Shown here piece after piece: positions 24,628 to 33,158 of a stretch of DNA of 64,000 bases. The DNA is from Pseudomonas vlassakiae. Lineage in GTDB: Bacteria; Pseudomonadota; Gammaproteobacteria; Pseudomonadales; Pseudomonadaceae. Location: assembly GCF_014269035.2 (NCBI RefSeq), contig NZ_JABWRP020000002.1, forward strand, positions 310,001 through 374,000. The letters are read 5' to 3'. The notes beneath the pieces were generated by a model that did no database searches, had not been told where the DNA came from, and was given only the letters and a program-made list of their open reading frames with translations. Position 1 is the stretch's first letter. Each line of letters starts with the position of its first letter. Position numbers and translations under genes: made by a program.

Positions 24628-25101
24628 ATGAACAGGACGTCCATGGCAGCGATCGGGCTGCTGGCAGTGAGTCTGGCCGCAATTGCCGAAGATGGCGAGC
24701 GCGAAGGGGATTACTGGTATGTGCAGACCAGCGCTTACACCAGGCACTGGACCCACGACCCGGAGCACAACAACCACCAGGAACTGATCGGTATCGAGCG
24801 CATCTACACTGACGGCCTGCTGTGGGGCGCGGCGACCTTCAAGAACTCGTTCTCCCAGCGCTCTTACTACGCCTACCTGGGCAAGGTCTGGGAGCACGAG
24901 CGCTATCCCGTGTACGCCAAGCTGAGCGCCGGCCTGATCGAGGGCTACAAGGGCGAATATGACGACAAGATCCCGTTGAACCACTTTGGCGTTGCGCCGG
25001 TGATCATTCCGTCGTTCGGCGTGCACTGGGGGCCGGTGGGGGCCGAGTTCGTGGTGCTGGGAGGGGCTGCGGGGATGATCAACGTGGGGTTGAGATTCTG
25101 A
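24628..25101 (+). CDS. Predicted outer-membrane beta-barrel protein, 157 aa
   Basis: A signal peptide (MNRTSMAAIGLLAVSLAAIA) is followed by alternating amphipathic strands (YWYVQTSAYTRHW, LIGIERIYTDGLLWGAATF, VYAKLSAGLIEGYKG) and a C-terminal GLRF with terminal phenylalanine, the outer-membrane insertion signal. The size and strand number recall eight-stranded barrels such as PagP. Homologs are, as I recall, loosely annotated as sn-glycerol-3-phosphate transporter, which I do not trust. A lipid-linked role beside the divergent hydrolase is possible but unproven. Confidence 0.65.
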   Translation: MNRTSMAAIGLLAVSLAAIAEDGEREGDYWYVQTSAYTRHWTHDPEHNNHQELIGIERIYTDGLLWGAATFKNSFSQRSYYAYLGKVWEHERYPVYAKLSAGLIEGYKGEYDDKIPLNHFGVAPVIIPSFGVHWGPVGAEFVVLGGAAGMINVGLRF

Positions 25102-25103
25102 CA

Positions 25104-25135
25104 GATAGCGCCGCTCCCTCAGGTTCGGCGCTATC
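25104..25135. terminator. Bidirectional terminator between convergent genes
   Basis: GATAGCGCCG and CGGCGCTATC form a 10-bp perfect stem around a 12-base loop. It lies 3 bases after the barrel gene stop and 8 bases before the MFS gene stop. T runs are poor. Confidence 0.65.
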
Positions 25136-25142
25136 CTTCAGG

Positions 25143-26312
25143 TCAGGCGGTGCCCAGGGTTTTATCCGCAGCCTTGCTGCGCCCACCGAGCCATACCAGC
25201 AGCAACCCGGCAGCAGCCAGCACGCCACCCGCCATCGGCACTGCGGCATAACCAAGGTTCAGGCTGATTACCGCGCCGCCCAAGGCTGCGCCAAGCGCGT
25301 TACCCAGATTGAACGCACCGACGTTGATCGACGACGCCAGCCCAGGTGCCTCGATAGCGGCGATCATCACCCGCATCTGCAGTGGCGGCACCACGGCGAA
25401 GGTGAACATGCCCCACACCAGCAAGGCGATGGCGGCACCGATATGGCTGGCCAGCACCAGCGGCATCAACAGCATGATCACCGCCAGCACGCCGAGAAAG
25501 ATCCGCGCCGAGCCGTCCAGCGACCAGTCGGCCAGGCGCCCACCCAGGCTGTTGCCCAAGGTGAAGCCAACGCCGATCAGCACCAGGCCAAGGGTGACGA
25601 AGCTGTCCGAGGCGCCGGTCAGCTCCGCCAGCACCGGTGCCACGTAAGTATACAAGGTGAACATGGCGCCAGCCCCCAGCACCGTGGTGGCCATCGCCAG
25701 CAGCACGCTGGGGCGGGCGATCACTGCCAGTTCCTTGCGTACATGCGGCACGCTGCCGCGCTCACCCTTGGGCAGGGCATACCACAGGGCCGCCATGGCC
25801 AAAAGGCCGAGCAGCGCGGTGCCCGCGAAGGCCATGCGCCAGCCGACCTGCTGGCCTACCCAGGTGGCCGCCGGCACACCGCCGATGTTGGCGATGGTCA
25901 GGCCCATGAACATGGTCGCCACGGCGCTGGCCTGTTTTTCCTTGGGCACGACACTGGCGGCCACCACGGCGCCCAGGCCGAAGAAAGCGCCGTGGTTGAG
26001 GCTGGTGACCAGGCGTGAGGCGAGCAGGGTGTAATAGTCTGGCGACAGCGCCGAGAGCAGGTTGCCCAGGGTGAAAATCGCCATCAATGCCATCAGCGCC
26101 GCGCGTTTGCCGAAGCGGCTGAACAGCAACGTCATGATCGGCGCACCGACCATGACGCCAATGGCATAGGCGGTAATCAGCATGCCAGCGCTGGGGATGC
26201 TGACGTCCACGCCCTGGGCGATCACCGGCAGCAGGCCCATTGGCGTGAATTCGGTGGTGCCGATGCCAAAGGCACCGATGGCCAGGGCGAACAGGACACG
26301 TCCGGCTTTCAT
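25143..26312 (-). CDS. MFS drug/arabinose efflux-type transporter
   Basis: The product has 389 residues and 12 predicted helices. The start MKAGRVLFALAIGAFGIGTTEF, the motif A region FSRFGKRAALMALMAI and motif C (GLTIANIGGVPAATWVGQQ) place it in the DHA1 group near YdhP/AraJ. AGGAG precedes ATG 26312. The substrate is unknown. The aldo-keto reductase upstream runs in the same direction with a 63-bp gap, so they may be expressed together, as in many redox or toxin detoxification pairs. Confidence 0.8.
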   Translation of the reverse strand: MKAGRVLFALAIGAFGIGTTEFTPMGLLPVIAQGVDVSIPSAGMLITAYAIGVMVGAPIMTLLFSRFGKRAALMALMAIFTLGNLLSALSPDYYTLLASRLVTSLNHGAFFGLGAVVAASVVPKEKQASAVATMFMGLTIANIGGVPAATWVGQQVGWRMAFAGTALLGLLAMAALWYALPKGERGSVPHVRKELAVIARPSVLLAMATTVLGAGAMFTLYTYVAPVLAELTGASDSFVTLGLVLIGVGFTLGNSLGGRLADWSLDGSARIFLGVLAVIMLLMPLVLASHIGAAIALLVWGMFTFAVVPPLQMRVMIAAIEAPGLASSINVGAFNLGNALGAALGGAVISLNLGYAAVPMAGGVLAAAGLLLVWLGGRSKAADKTLGTA

Positions 26313-26375
26313 GGTGCAGGCTCCTGCGCGGTTTGATGAACGTGCTGCAATCGGTATTCGGCGAGAGTCATGGCA

Positions 26376-27179
26376 TCAGTCCCAGATAGGCGCCAGGCCT
26401 TCAGGGCTGACTTCGCGGCCATTGCGCTCGAGCTTGGCGATGCGGGCCATGTCCTCGTCATCCAGGTGCAGGCCGCGGGCGAGCAGGTTGCTGGCCAGGT
26501 TCTCGCGCTTGGTCGAAGACGGGATTACCGCGTAACCAAGCTGCAGGGCCCAGGCCAGCGCAACCTGGGCGACGGTGGCCTTGTGCTTGTTGGCGATCTC
26601 GGCCAGTACCGGGTCTTTCAGCACCTTGCCGTAGGCCAGGGTCATGTACGACGTGACGGTGATGCCTTGTTCCTTGAGGAACGCCGTCAGCTTGCTGTTC
26701 TGCAGGTACGGGCTGAGCTCGATCTGGTTGGTGGCGATTTCACCTTTGCCGACCACGGCAATGGCGTGGCGGGTCAGCTCGATGTTGAAGTTGGAGACGC
26801 CGATCTGGCGGGTCAGGCCCAGCTTCTTGGCTTCGGCCAAGGCTCCCATGTATTCGGCCAGTTCAACGCCGTTGCCCGGGGCCGGCCAGTGGATCAGCAG
26901 CAGGTCGACATAGTCGGTGCGCAGTTTCTGCAGGCTGTCGCGCAGGCTGGGGATCAGCTTGTCGGCGGCGTAGTTTTCAACCCAGATCTTGGTGGTGATG
27001 AACAGCTCGCTGCGCGGCACTGCACTTTCAGCGATCGCCTGGCCGACGTCGGCTTCGTTCTTGTAGATCTGCGCAGTGTCGATGACTCGGTAGCCCAGTT
27101 CCAGGGCTGACTTGACCGAGTCGATGACGGCTTGGCCGGTAAGGCGGAAGGTGCCGAGGCCGAAGGATGGAATGCTCAT
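26376..27179 (-). CDS. dkgB: Aldo-keto reductase (DkgB-like)
   Basis: The product has 267 residues, the normal size for bacterial 2,5-diketo-D-gluconate/methylglyoxal reductases. The catalytic tetrad is in place: D34 and Y39 ([15 protein letters not shown]), K64 (TTKIW) and H97 (LLIHWP). The NADPH-site end KRENLASNL is present. The enzymes reduce small aldehydes and ketones with NADPH in the cytoplasm. AGGAG precedes the ATG. The upstream 184 bases to the next gene hold no LysR gene, unlike many dkgB loci. Confidence 0.85.
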   Translation of the reverse strand: MSIPSFGLGTFRLTGQAVIDSVKSALELGYRVIDTAQIYKNEADVGQAIAESAVPRSELFITTKIWVENYAADKLIPSLRDSLQKLRTDYVDLLLIHWPAPGNGVELAEYMGALAEAKKLGLTRQIGVSNFNIELTRHAIAVVGKGEIATNQIELSPYLQNSKLTAFLKEQGITVTSYMTLAYGKVLKDPVLAEIANKHKATVAQVALAWALQLGYAVIPSSTKRENLASNLLARGLHLDDEDMARIAKLERNGREVSPEGLAPIWD

Positions 27180-27363
27180 GGATTTGCTCCTGGTGAGAGA
27201 AAGGTGGGCCGGACCGAGCCTGGGCGCTCGGGTACGGTCGATCTCGAATGGGGAGCAGTGTGCGGGTTTGCGGGCGATTGATTAAGGCAGGGCAGGGCCA
27301 AGGTCATTTGACTTGAAGTCACGAATGACCCATGGCTCATGCCGCTCAGGCAAGGTGTTGCAA

Positions 27364-28938
27364 TCAGCTTTTGATCAGCGCCGGATTGGATTGCAGCAAC
27401 CACAGTTGGCTCAGTCCCAGCAGTTGTTGTTGCAAGGTTGACTGCGCGCCGATGCGCTGTGCTTCACGGTCCTGGCGCAGCAGAGTGTCGAGGACGCCCA
27501 GCAGGTCGCGATCCTTGCTGTTGGAGAAGTGCTTGTCGACATCCGAGATCTCGATGCCATTCTGGTAGGAGCGGACCCGCTCCGTCTGGCTAGCCTGTTG
27601 CGACACGCGAGCTTCAGTCAGAACGCCGTTGCTGAAGCCGAGGCGGGTCGTGCTGCTCGACTGGTCGTCGACCTGGTGATAGCGGTAGTTCTGCGATTCA
27701 CTGTCACGGGTCAGCTGCAGGGCCACCAGTGGATTGAGCCCTTGGTGCCAGGCGGCCTTAAGCGTGGCCTGTTGCTGCTGCTCCACGGACAGGTTGGTGC
27801 CGCCCTTGATCTGGGTTGCCTGTGAAACCTGGAAGCTGAAGTAGTCTGCCTCTTCCGGCTTTACCGGATTGGGCTGCTGCGTGGGCTGACTGACAGATGC
27901 GTTGAAGTCGGCCAGGCCGCTGAGCAGCAGGCGGCTGTTGCGGTTCGGGGCCGCTGCCGCGCCGGCCAGGCGCGGGCTGTCGTCATCGACGCTGTTGAGC
28001 TGGCTGAAGGCATCCTTGAACAGGCCCATCAGGTGTTCGTCGCCATGGCCGCGTTGTTGCGCGGCGTCAAATTGCGTCAGGTAGTTGGCCACCGCAGCCT
28101 GACGCATGGCCTGGTTACCCAGCAAAGCGCCGCCCTGGGTGTCGAAGTTCATCTTCACTTCGCCACCGGGCCCCAGCAGTTTCAGGCTACGGGTCTGGTC
28201 GTTCAGGCGCAGTTCGAAGGTTTGCTGTTCACCGCTGCTGGTGACCAGTCGCGCGTCCAGTTGCAGGCCGGTGAACAGGTCTGGGTCGAGCTTGACCAGT
28301 GCGCCCAGCTGGAGGCTCGGCGGCTCCTGGATCAGGCCGTTGATGGCCGACTGGAAGCCGTTGGCGAGCGCTGCCAGGCCATCGAGCTCCTTGGCGCTGA
28401 GCGTGCCGCCCTGTACCTGCGCATCCACGGCCAGGCCTTGCTCGCTGCTGTACAGGCCCAAGGTCACGGTGGCGCCGGAGGCGGTGGTGAGGTTGAACGT
28501 GATGCTGTTGCTGGCGTATTCGCGCAGGCGTGACTGCTGCAGGCCCAGGATCAGCTCGTTGGGCGTAGATGTATCGTTCACCAGTAAGCCGGATTGGGCG
28601 ATGGTCTCACCGCCATTGGCGGCCAGCTGCGCCAGCAGCGCCGCCCCCAGGCCCTGGAAGCGTGTGCTGGTTGAACCCGATTGCACGACGCTGGCCATGT
28701 AGCGGCTGAGCTTGTCGACACCCGGGGTTTCCCAGATATAGCGGTTCGAGGTGTTGCCCAAGTTGCCATTGGCGGAGTAGATGTCGCTGTCCGTGCCGAC
28801 CGATGGCTGGCCGAGGACCACGTGCGTACTGGCGCGAGTCACCGTGCCGGGGGCTTGGCTGGCTGTGTTGATCTGGGGCGTCGCTGCAGGCGCTATCTGT
28901 AAGGGGAGCGTGCGAACGGCAGCAATCAGGTTCATCAT
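27364..28938 (-). CDS. Large hypothetical protein, 524 aa
   Basis: I do not recognise this protein. It begins MMNLIAAVRTLPL (the second Met, 28935, is an equal candidate), has no signal peptide or membrane span, and is rich in Gln, Ser, Leu and Asn. The middle has beta-like repeats (TFNLTTASGATVTLGLYSS, LRLNDQTRSLKLLGPGG) and the C-terminal 150 residues are helical with QQQ runs. It is a single-gene unit followed by a strong terminator region. Its low hydrophobicity and repeats suggest a structural or secreted role through a signal-less route, but this is a guess. Confidence 0.6.
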   Translation of the reverse strand: MMNLIAAVRTLPLQIAPAATPQINTASQAPGTVTRASTHVVLGQPSVGTDSDIYSANGNLGNTSNRYIWETPGVDKLSRYMASVVQSGSTSTRFQGLGAALLAQLAANGGETIAQSGLLVNDTSTPNELILGLQQSRLREYASNSITFNLTTASGATVTLGLYSSEQGLAVDAQVQGGTLSAKELDGLAALANGFQSAINGLIQEPPSLQLGALVKLDPDLFTGLQLDARLVTSSGEQQTFELRLNDQTRSLKLLGPGGEVKMNFDTQGGALLGNQAMRQAAVANYLTQFDAAQQRGHGDEHLMGLFKDAFSQLNSVDDDSPRLAGAAAAPNRNSRLLLSGLADFNASVSQPTQQPNPVKPEEADYFSFQVSQATQIKGGTNLSVEQQQQATLKAAWHQGLNPLVALQLTRDSESQNYRYHQVDDQSSSTTRLGFSNGVLTEARVSQQASQTERVRSYQNGIEISDVDKHFSNSKDRDLLGVLDTLLRQDREAQRIGAQSTLQQQLLGLSQLWLLQSNPALIKS

Positions 28939-29018
28939 CGGCTTTCCTTGCGAATGCTGTGGGTATGCATGCTATCGGCGTGCCATCAGAAAACCTGAGT
29001 GTATTGCGCACAAACGAA

Positions 29019-29042
29019 ACGGCCCGCCAAAAGGCGGGCCGT
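29019..29042 (-). terminator. Terminator of the cysI-DUF934 operon
   Basis: ACGGCCCGCC, an AAAA loop and GGCGGGCCGT form a 10-bp perfect stem. On the minus strand it is followed by TTCGTTTG and lies about 20 bases after the DUF934 stop. Confidence 0.75.
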
Positions 29043-29061
29043 AGGGCATTGCAGGTGACGA

Positions 29062-29556
29062 TCAGCGGCGGCGGAACAGCGGCAGCGGCTCGTCGGTGGC
29101 GCCCTGGTAGGTCACCGAGAAGTCCTTCAGGCCCTGCAGCGCGTCCTCCGGGTCCTTGTCGGCACGGATAGCGAACGCGTCGAAGCCGCAGCGGGCCATG
29201 AAGAACAGCTGGTCGCGCAGTACGTCGCCGATGGCGCGCAGCTCGCCCTTGTAGCCGTAGCGGTCACGCAGCAGGCGCGCGTTGGAATAGCTGCGCCCGT
29301 CGGTGAATGCCGGGAAGTTCAGGGCGATGACCTGGAAGTGCTGCACGTCTTCGCCGATTTCTTCCGCTTCCTGGTCGCTGTCCAGCCAAACGCCCAGGCC
29401 GCCGTCGCGGGCCTTGAGCACGTGGGCATGGTCGCGCCACATCTGCAGCGGGACGATGTAGTCGTCGCAGTTGGTCAGCTCGTCGAACGAGAAGTCCTTG
29501 GGCAACAGGTGCCAGGTTTCGTCGACGATCTGGTTGTTCTTAATGATTCGCTGCAT
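29062..29556 (-). CDS. DUF934 protein, partner of sulfite reductase
   Basis: The product has 164 residues with the DUF934 blocks VPLQMWRDH, GVWLDSD, FPAFTDGRSYSNARLLRDRYG and LRAIGDVLRDQLFFMARCGFD. It overlaps the 3' end of cysI by 17 bases, an arrangement kept across pseudomonads. The role is not proven; genomic linkage suggests help in sulfite reductase function or electron supply. The conserved Arg/Tyr-rich SYSNARLL motif may bind an anion. Confidence 0.85.
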   Translation of the reverse strand: MQRIIKNNQIVDETWHLLPKDFSFDELTNCDDYIVPLQMWRDHAHVLKARDGGLGVWLDSDQEAEEIGEDVQHFQVIALNFPAFTDGRSYSNARLLRDRYGYKGELRAIGDVLRDQLFFMARCGFDAFAIRADKDPEDALQGLKDFSVTYQGATDEPLPLFRRR

Positions 29557-31192
29557 AGACGCGTTCCTTGAAGGGGTCGATGCCGATACGCTGGTAGGTG
29601 TCGATGAAACGCTCTTCCTCGGTACGTTGTTCGACGTACACGGCGATCAGCTTCTCGATCACATCGGCCATGTCATCCTGGGCGAAGGACGGGCCGAGGA
29701 TCTTGCCCAGGCTGGCGTCGCGCGCGGCGTTGCCGCCCAGCGATACCTGGTAGAACTCCTCGCCCTTCTTGTCCACCCCGAGGATGCCGATGTGGCCGAC
29801 GTGGTGGTGGCCGCAGGCGTTCATGCAGCCAGAGATGTTCAGGTCGATCTCGCCGATGTCGAACAGGTAGTCCAGGTCGTCGAAACGGCGCTGGATCGAT
29901 TCGGCGATCGGGATCGACTTGGCGTTGGCCAGCGAGCAGTAGTCGCCGCCGGGGCAGCAGATGATGTCGGTCAGCAGGCCGATGTTCGGCGTGGCGAAGC
30001 CGTTTTCGCGCAGTTCCATCCACAGCGCGTGCAGCTGGCGCTGCTCGACGTCGGCGAGGATGATGTTCTGCTCGTGGGAGGTACGCAGGAAGCCGAAGCT
30101 ATAGCGCTCGGCGAGGTCGGCCACGGCGTCCAGCTGCTTGTCGGTCAGGTCGCCGGGGGCAACGCCGGTCGGCTTGAGCGACAGGGTCACTGCCACGTAG
30201 CCAGGGCGCTTGTGGGCGCGGGTGTTACGCGAGCGCCAGCGGGCGAAGCCCGGGAACTCGGCATCCTGGGCGCTGTAGTCGACGTTGTCGAGGGCCAGGT
30301 AATCCGGATCGACGAAGTGGCGCGAGACGCGCTGGACTTCTTCCTCGGTCAGGGTGGTGCTGCCGCCACGCAGGTAGGCCATTTCGGCCTCGACCTTCTC
30401 GGCGAACACTTCCGGGGTCAGAGCCTTGACCAGGATCTTGATCCGCGCCTTGTACTTGTTGTCACGACGACCGTAACGGTTGTACACGCGCAGGATGGCG
30501 TCGAGGTAGCTGATCAGGTCCTGCCACGGCAGGAACTCGTTGATGAACGAACCGACCACCGGGGTACGGCCCAGGCCACCACCGACCAGCACGCGGAAGC
30601 CCAGCTCGCCAGCGGCGTTGCGCACCGGCTCCAGGCCGATGTCGTGCACTTCGATGGCGGCGCGGTCTTCTTTCGAGCCGTTGATGGCAATCTTGAACTT
30701 GCGCGGCAGGTAGGCGAATTCCGGGTGGAAGGTGGTCCACTGGCGGACGATTTCGCACCAGGGGCGCGGGTCGACGATTTCATCCGCCGCCACACCGGCG
30801 AACTGGTCGGTGGTGGTGTTGCGCAGGCAGTTGCCGCTGGTCTGGATCGCGTGCATCTGCACGGTGGCCAGTTCGGCGAGAATATCCGGGATGTCTTCCA
30901 GCGCTGGCCAGTTGAACTGCACGTTCTGGCGGGTGGAAATGTGGGCGTAGCCCTTGTCGTAGTCGCGGGCGATCTTGGCCAGGGTGCGAACCTGCTTGGC
31001 GTTCAGCTGGCCGTACGGCACGGCGACGCGCAGCATCGGCGCGAAACGTTGGATGTAGAGGCCGTTCTGCAGGCGCAGAGGGCGGAATTCTTCTTCGCTC
31101 AGCTCACCGGCCAGGTAGCGGCGGGTCTGATCACGGAACTGCTTGACGCGGTCCTCGATGATCCGCTGATCGTACTCGTCGTATACGTACAT
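29540..31192 (-). CDS. cysI: Sulfite reductase hemoprotein
   Basis: CysI reduces sulfite to sulfide at a coupled siroheme-[4Fe-4S] centre for cysteine synthesis. The 550-residue protein has both cysteine pairs, C413-x5-C419 (CPGGDYC) and C456-x3-C460 (CMNAC), the siroheme-binding arginine/lysine regions (STRQNVQFNW, VGGGLGRTP) and the two-fold NiR/SiR repeat. It is a monomeric ferredoxin-type or NADPH-type subunit lacking a CysJ domain. The 214-bp upstream region probably holds CysB control sites, which I could not define. Confidence 0.9.
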   Translation of the reverse strand: MYVYDEYDQRIIEDRVKQFRDQTRRYLAGELSEEEFRPLRLQNGLYIQRFAPMLRVAVPYGQLNAKQVRTLAKIARDYDKGYAHISTRQNVQFNWPALEDIPDILAELATVQMHAIQTSGNCLRNTTTDQFAGVAADEIVDPRPWCEIVRQWTTFHPEFAYLPRKFKIAINGSKEDRAAIEVHDIGLEPVRNAAGELGFRVLVGGGLGRTPVVGSFINEFLPWQDLISYLDAILRVYNRYGRRDNKYKARIKILVKALTPEVFAEKVEAEMAYLRGGSTTLTEEEVQRVSRHFVDPDYLALDNVDYSAQDAEFPGFARWRSRNTRAHKRPGYVAVTLSLKPTGVAPGDLTDKQLDAVADLAERYSFGFLRTSHEQNIILADVEQRQLHALWMELRENGFATPNIGLLTDIICCPGGDYCSLANAKSIPIAESIQRRFDDLDYLFDIGEIDLNISGCMNACGHHHVGHIGILGVDKKGEEFYQVSLGGNAARDASLGKILGPSFAQDDMADVIEKLIAVYVEQRTEEERFIDTYQRIGIDPFKERVYAANH

Positions 31193-31406
31193 AAAAGTCC
31201 TGTCTCAGGCTGCATGCAGCTATTCGCGCGCACGGCCGCGCACTCCGGTTCGGAGCCGGGGAACGATAGCAGGTTGGGTTTATGCGCTAAAGTGATGTTT
31301 TTGCATATGAAAAGAACCAAACGAACTAAGTGAGACTGACTGGCATTTGTTACCCCATCAGGCGAGGGGTTTATACTCAATGGTTTGTTTCAAAGGGTGT
31401 ATCCGC

Positions 31407-32483
31407 ATGCTCAAGGCGCTTTGCCAAAGCTTGTGCCTGAGCCTGCCTTTGGCAGCTTGCGCTCAGGCCGCTTCGGTGGTCTTCCTGAATCCTGGCCACT
31501 CCAACGAGACGTTCTGGGTCAATTACTCGCGTTTCATGCAGGCTGCCGCCGATGAGCTGGGCATGACCCTGCGGGTCGAATACAGCGAGCGTGATGCCGC
31601 GCGGGCGATGAGCCAGGCCCGGGCGACGCTCGATGGCCCGCAGCGGCCGGACTACCTGGTGCTGGTCAACGAACAGTACCTGGCGCCAGAAATCATCCGC
31701 TTGTCCCGTGGGACCGGGGTCAAGCTGTTCCTGGTCAACAACGGCCTCACCGCCAACCAGGCCCGGAGCATCCAGGCCCAGCCCGACAGATATGGACAGG
31801 TGCTGGGCACCTTGACCGGCAACGATCAGCAGGCAGGCTTTCGCATGCTGCACGAGATGGTCGCGTTGGTGCCCCGGGACAACGAGCCGATCGACCTGGT
31901 GGCCTTTGCCGGGGTCAAGACCACCCCGGCTTCGCAGTTGCGCGAAGAAGGCATGCGCCAGGCGTTGGCCGACTTTCCGCAGGTGCGGCTGCGCCAGGTG
32001 GTGTATGGCGGCTGGAGCCGCGAGCGCGCCTACGAGCAAGCCAAACAGTTATTGCAGCGCTATCCGCAGACCCGGCTGGTGTGGGCAGCCAACGACGAGA
32101 TGGCCTTCGGTGCCATGCAGGCGTTCGAGGAAGCCGGGCGCAAGCCTGGGCGCGACGTGGTGTTTGCCGCCGTCAACAGCTCGCCGCAAGCCTTGCGCGC
32201 CCGTATCGATGGGCGCCTGGGTGTGCTGATGGGCGGGCACACCACGCTGGGGGGCTGGGCCATGGTATTGCTGCACGACGATGCCCAAGGCCTGCAGGTC
32301 AACCGCGACGGTAAGCAAGAGCACGTGCTGCCCGTGCTGCAGTCGATCGACCAGGCCAAGGCACGGCGTTGGCTGAAACTGTTGGAACGCGACGACTACG
32401 GTGTCGATTTCCTGCATTACAGCGCCCAAGGGCAGCCGCCCAGCTACCAGTACCCGTTTCTCGCGTCACCCGTCGACTATTGA
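31407..32483 (+). CDS. Periplasmic sugar-binding-like (LuxP/Peripla_BP_4) protein
   Basis: The product has 358 residues from ATG 31407 (AAGGG upstream). A signal peptide ends near ACAQA. The mature sequence is a type I periplasmic-binding fold: VVFLNPGHSNETFWVNYSRF, then PDYLVLVNEQYLAPE, LTGNDQQAGFRML, WAANDEMAFGAMQAF and VVFAAVNSSPQALRA. No ABC permease or ATPase is adjacent. I infer it works with a sensor, such as a c-di-GMP enzyme, or with transporter genes elsewhere. Confidence 0.75.
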   Translation: MLKALCQSLCLSLPLAACAQAASVVFLNPGHSNETFWVNYSRFMQAAADELGMTLRVEYSERDAARAMSQARATLDGPQRPDYLVLVNEQYLAPEIIRLSRGTGVKLFLVNNGLTANQARSIQAQPDRYGQVLGTLTGNDQQAGFRMLHEMVALVPRDNEPIDLVAFAGVKTTPASQLREEGMRQALADFPQVRLRQVVYGGWSRERAYEQAKQLLQRYPQTRLVWAANDEMAFGAMQAFEEAGRKPGRDVVFAAVNSSPQALRARIDGRLGVLMGGHTTLGGWAMVLLHDDAQGLQVNRDGKQEHVLPVLQSIDQAKARRWLKLLERDDYGVDFLHYSAQGQPPSYQYPFLASPVDY

Positions 32484-32568
32484 AAGACCTTGCTTGAGTG
32501 AAGGGCATAGCTCGTCTTAACTGCTGGTGGTGAAGTGCATTCCCATAACCACTACAAGAGGCAATGCA

Positions 32569-32682
32569 ATGGGAAACTCTACCAAGGTCCGCAAAGCTGA
32601 CAGCAGTGTCGATGCCTGGGCGATCCTCTGCCTGATCGTCCTGGTGGTGGTCACCGCCGTGTATTGGGTCAGCCACCAGTGA
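32569..32682 (+). CDS. Single-span membrane microprotein, 37 aa
   Basis: The frame runs from ATG 32569 (GAGGCA upstream) to TGA 32680. It has a basic N-terminus (STKVRKADSSVDA) followed by a single helix WAILCLIVLVVVTAVYWV. It is followed at 28 bases by a strong terminator, which supports a real independent transcript. Its role is unknown; such microproteins often modulate transporters or sensors. Confidence 0.6.
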   Translation: MGNSTKVRKADSSVDAWAILCLIVLVVVTAVYWVSHQ

Positions 32683-32710
32683 CCTGAACTCAAGACCGTG
32701 ATCCAGGCAT

Positions 32711-32741
32711 AACGCCTGCGGGAGGGAATCCCGCAGGCGTT
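32711..32741. terminator. Strong bidirectional terminator
   Basis: AACGCCTGCGGGA, a GGGAA loop and TCCCGCAGGCGTT form a 13-bp perfect stem followed by TGCGTTGTTT. It separates the 37-aa gene (plus) from the DUF2970 gene (minus). Confidence 0.85.
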
Positions 32742-32760
32742 TGCGTTGTTTCCAGCGTGC

Positions 32761-32979
32761 TCAGCGGGCAGCGAGGTGCAGCGCCAGTTGCACCAGGCCG
32801 ATCAGCACGGCAATGAACACCAGGGTGAACAGCGTGCCCAGCACGATGAAGTGGCTGGCCTTGCCGTGGGTGAAGTCGCGGGCGCGGTTCTTGCCGCTCT
32901 GCACACCAAAGGCGGCGGCGAGAATGCTGTGCAGCATCTGCCAGAAGGTCGGGGGCTTGCCCTGGCTGGAATCGTCCAT
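32761..32979 (-). CDS. DUF2970 membrane protein, 72 aa
   Basis: The ATG at 32979 has AGGAG before it; the longer frame to 33141 lacks one. The family core is present: FWQMLHSILAAAFGVQSG, KNRARDF, then a membrane helix FIVLGTLFTLVFIAVLIGLV. DUF2970 proteins are small inner-membrane proteins of unknown role. It is divergent from pssA with a 179-bp spacer. Confidence 0.8.
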   Translation of the reverse strand: MDDSSQGKPPTFWQMLHSILAAAFGVQSGKNRARDFTHGKASHFIVLGTLFTLVFIAVLIGLVQLALHLAAR

Positions 32980-33158
32980 GGTGGCTCCTGAAGAATCAGC
33001 GGCAATCAGCAACAGTGTAGGCAATGCGCATGAGCTTGGCTGGCTGCATTGCCACGGGCGGTTCCTCACGTTAAGGTTTTCGGCTTGACGCGGTGGCGCG
33101 CCGAACAATAAACGTGTCCGGCAGCACGGACCTGATTGCACACGAAAGGTGACTCCAT

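Noticed and set aside
29471..31333. 620-codon frame opposite cysI and DUF934
   Set aside because: It lacks motifs and a ribosome site, while the minus strand has complete siroheme and FeS motifs.
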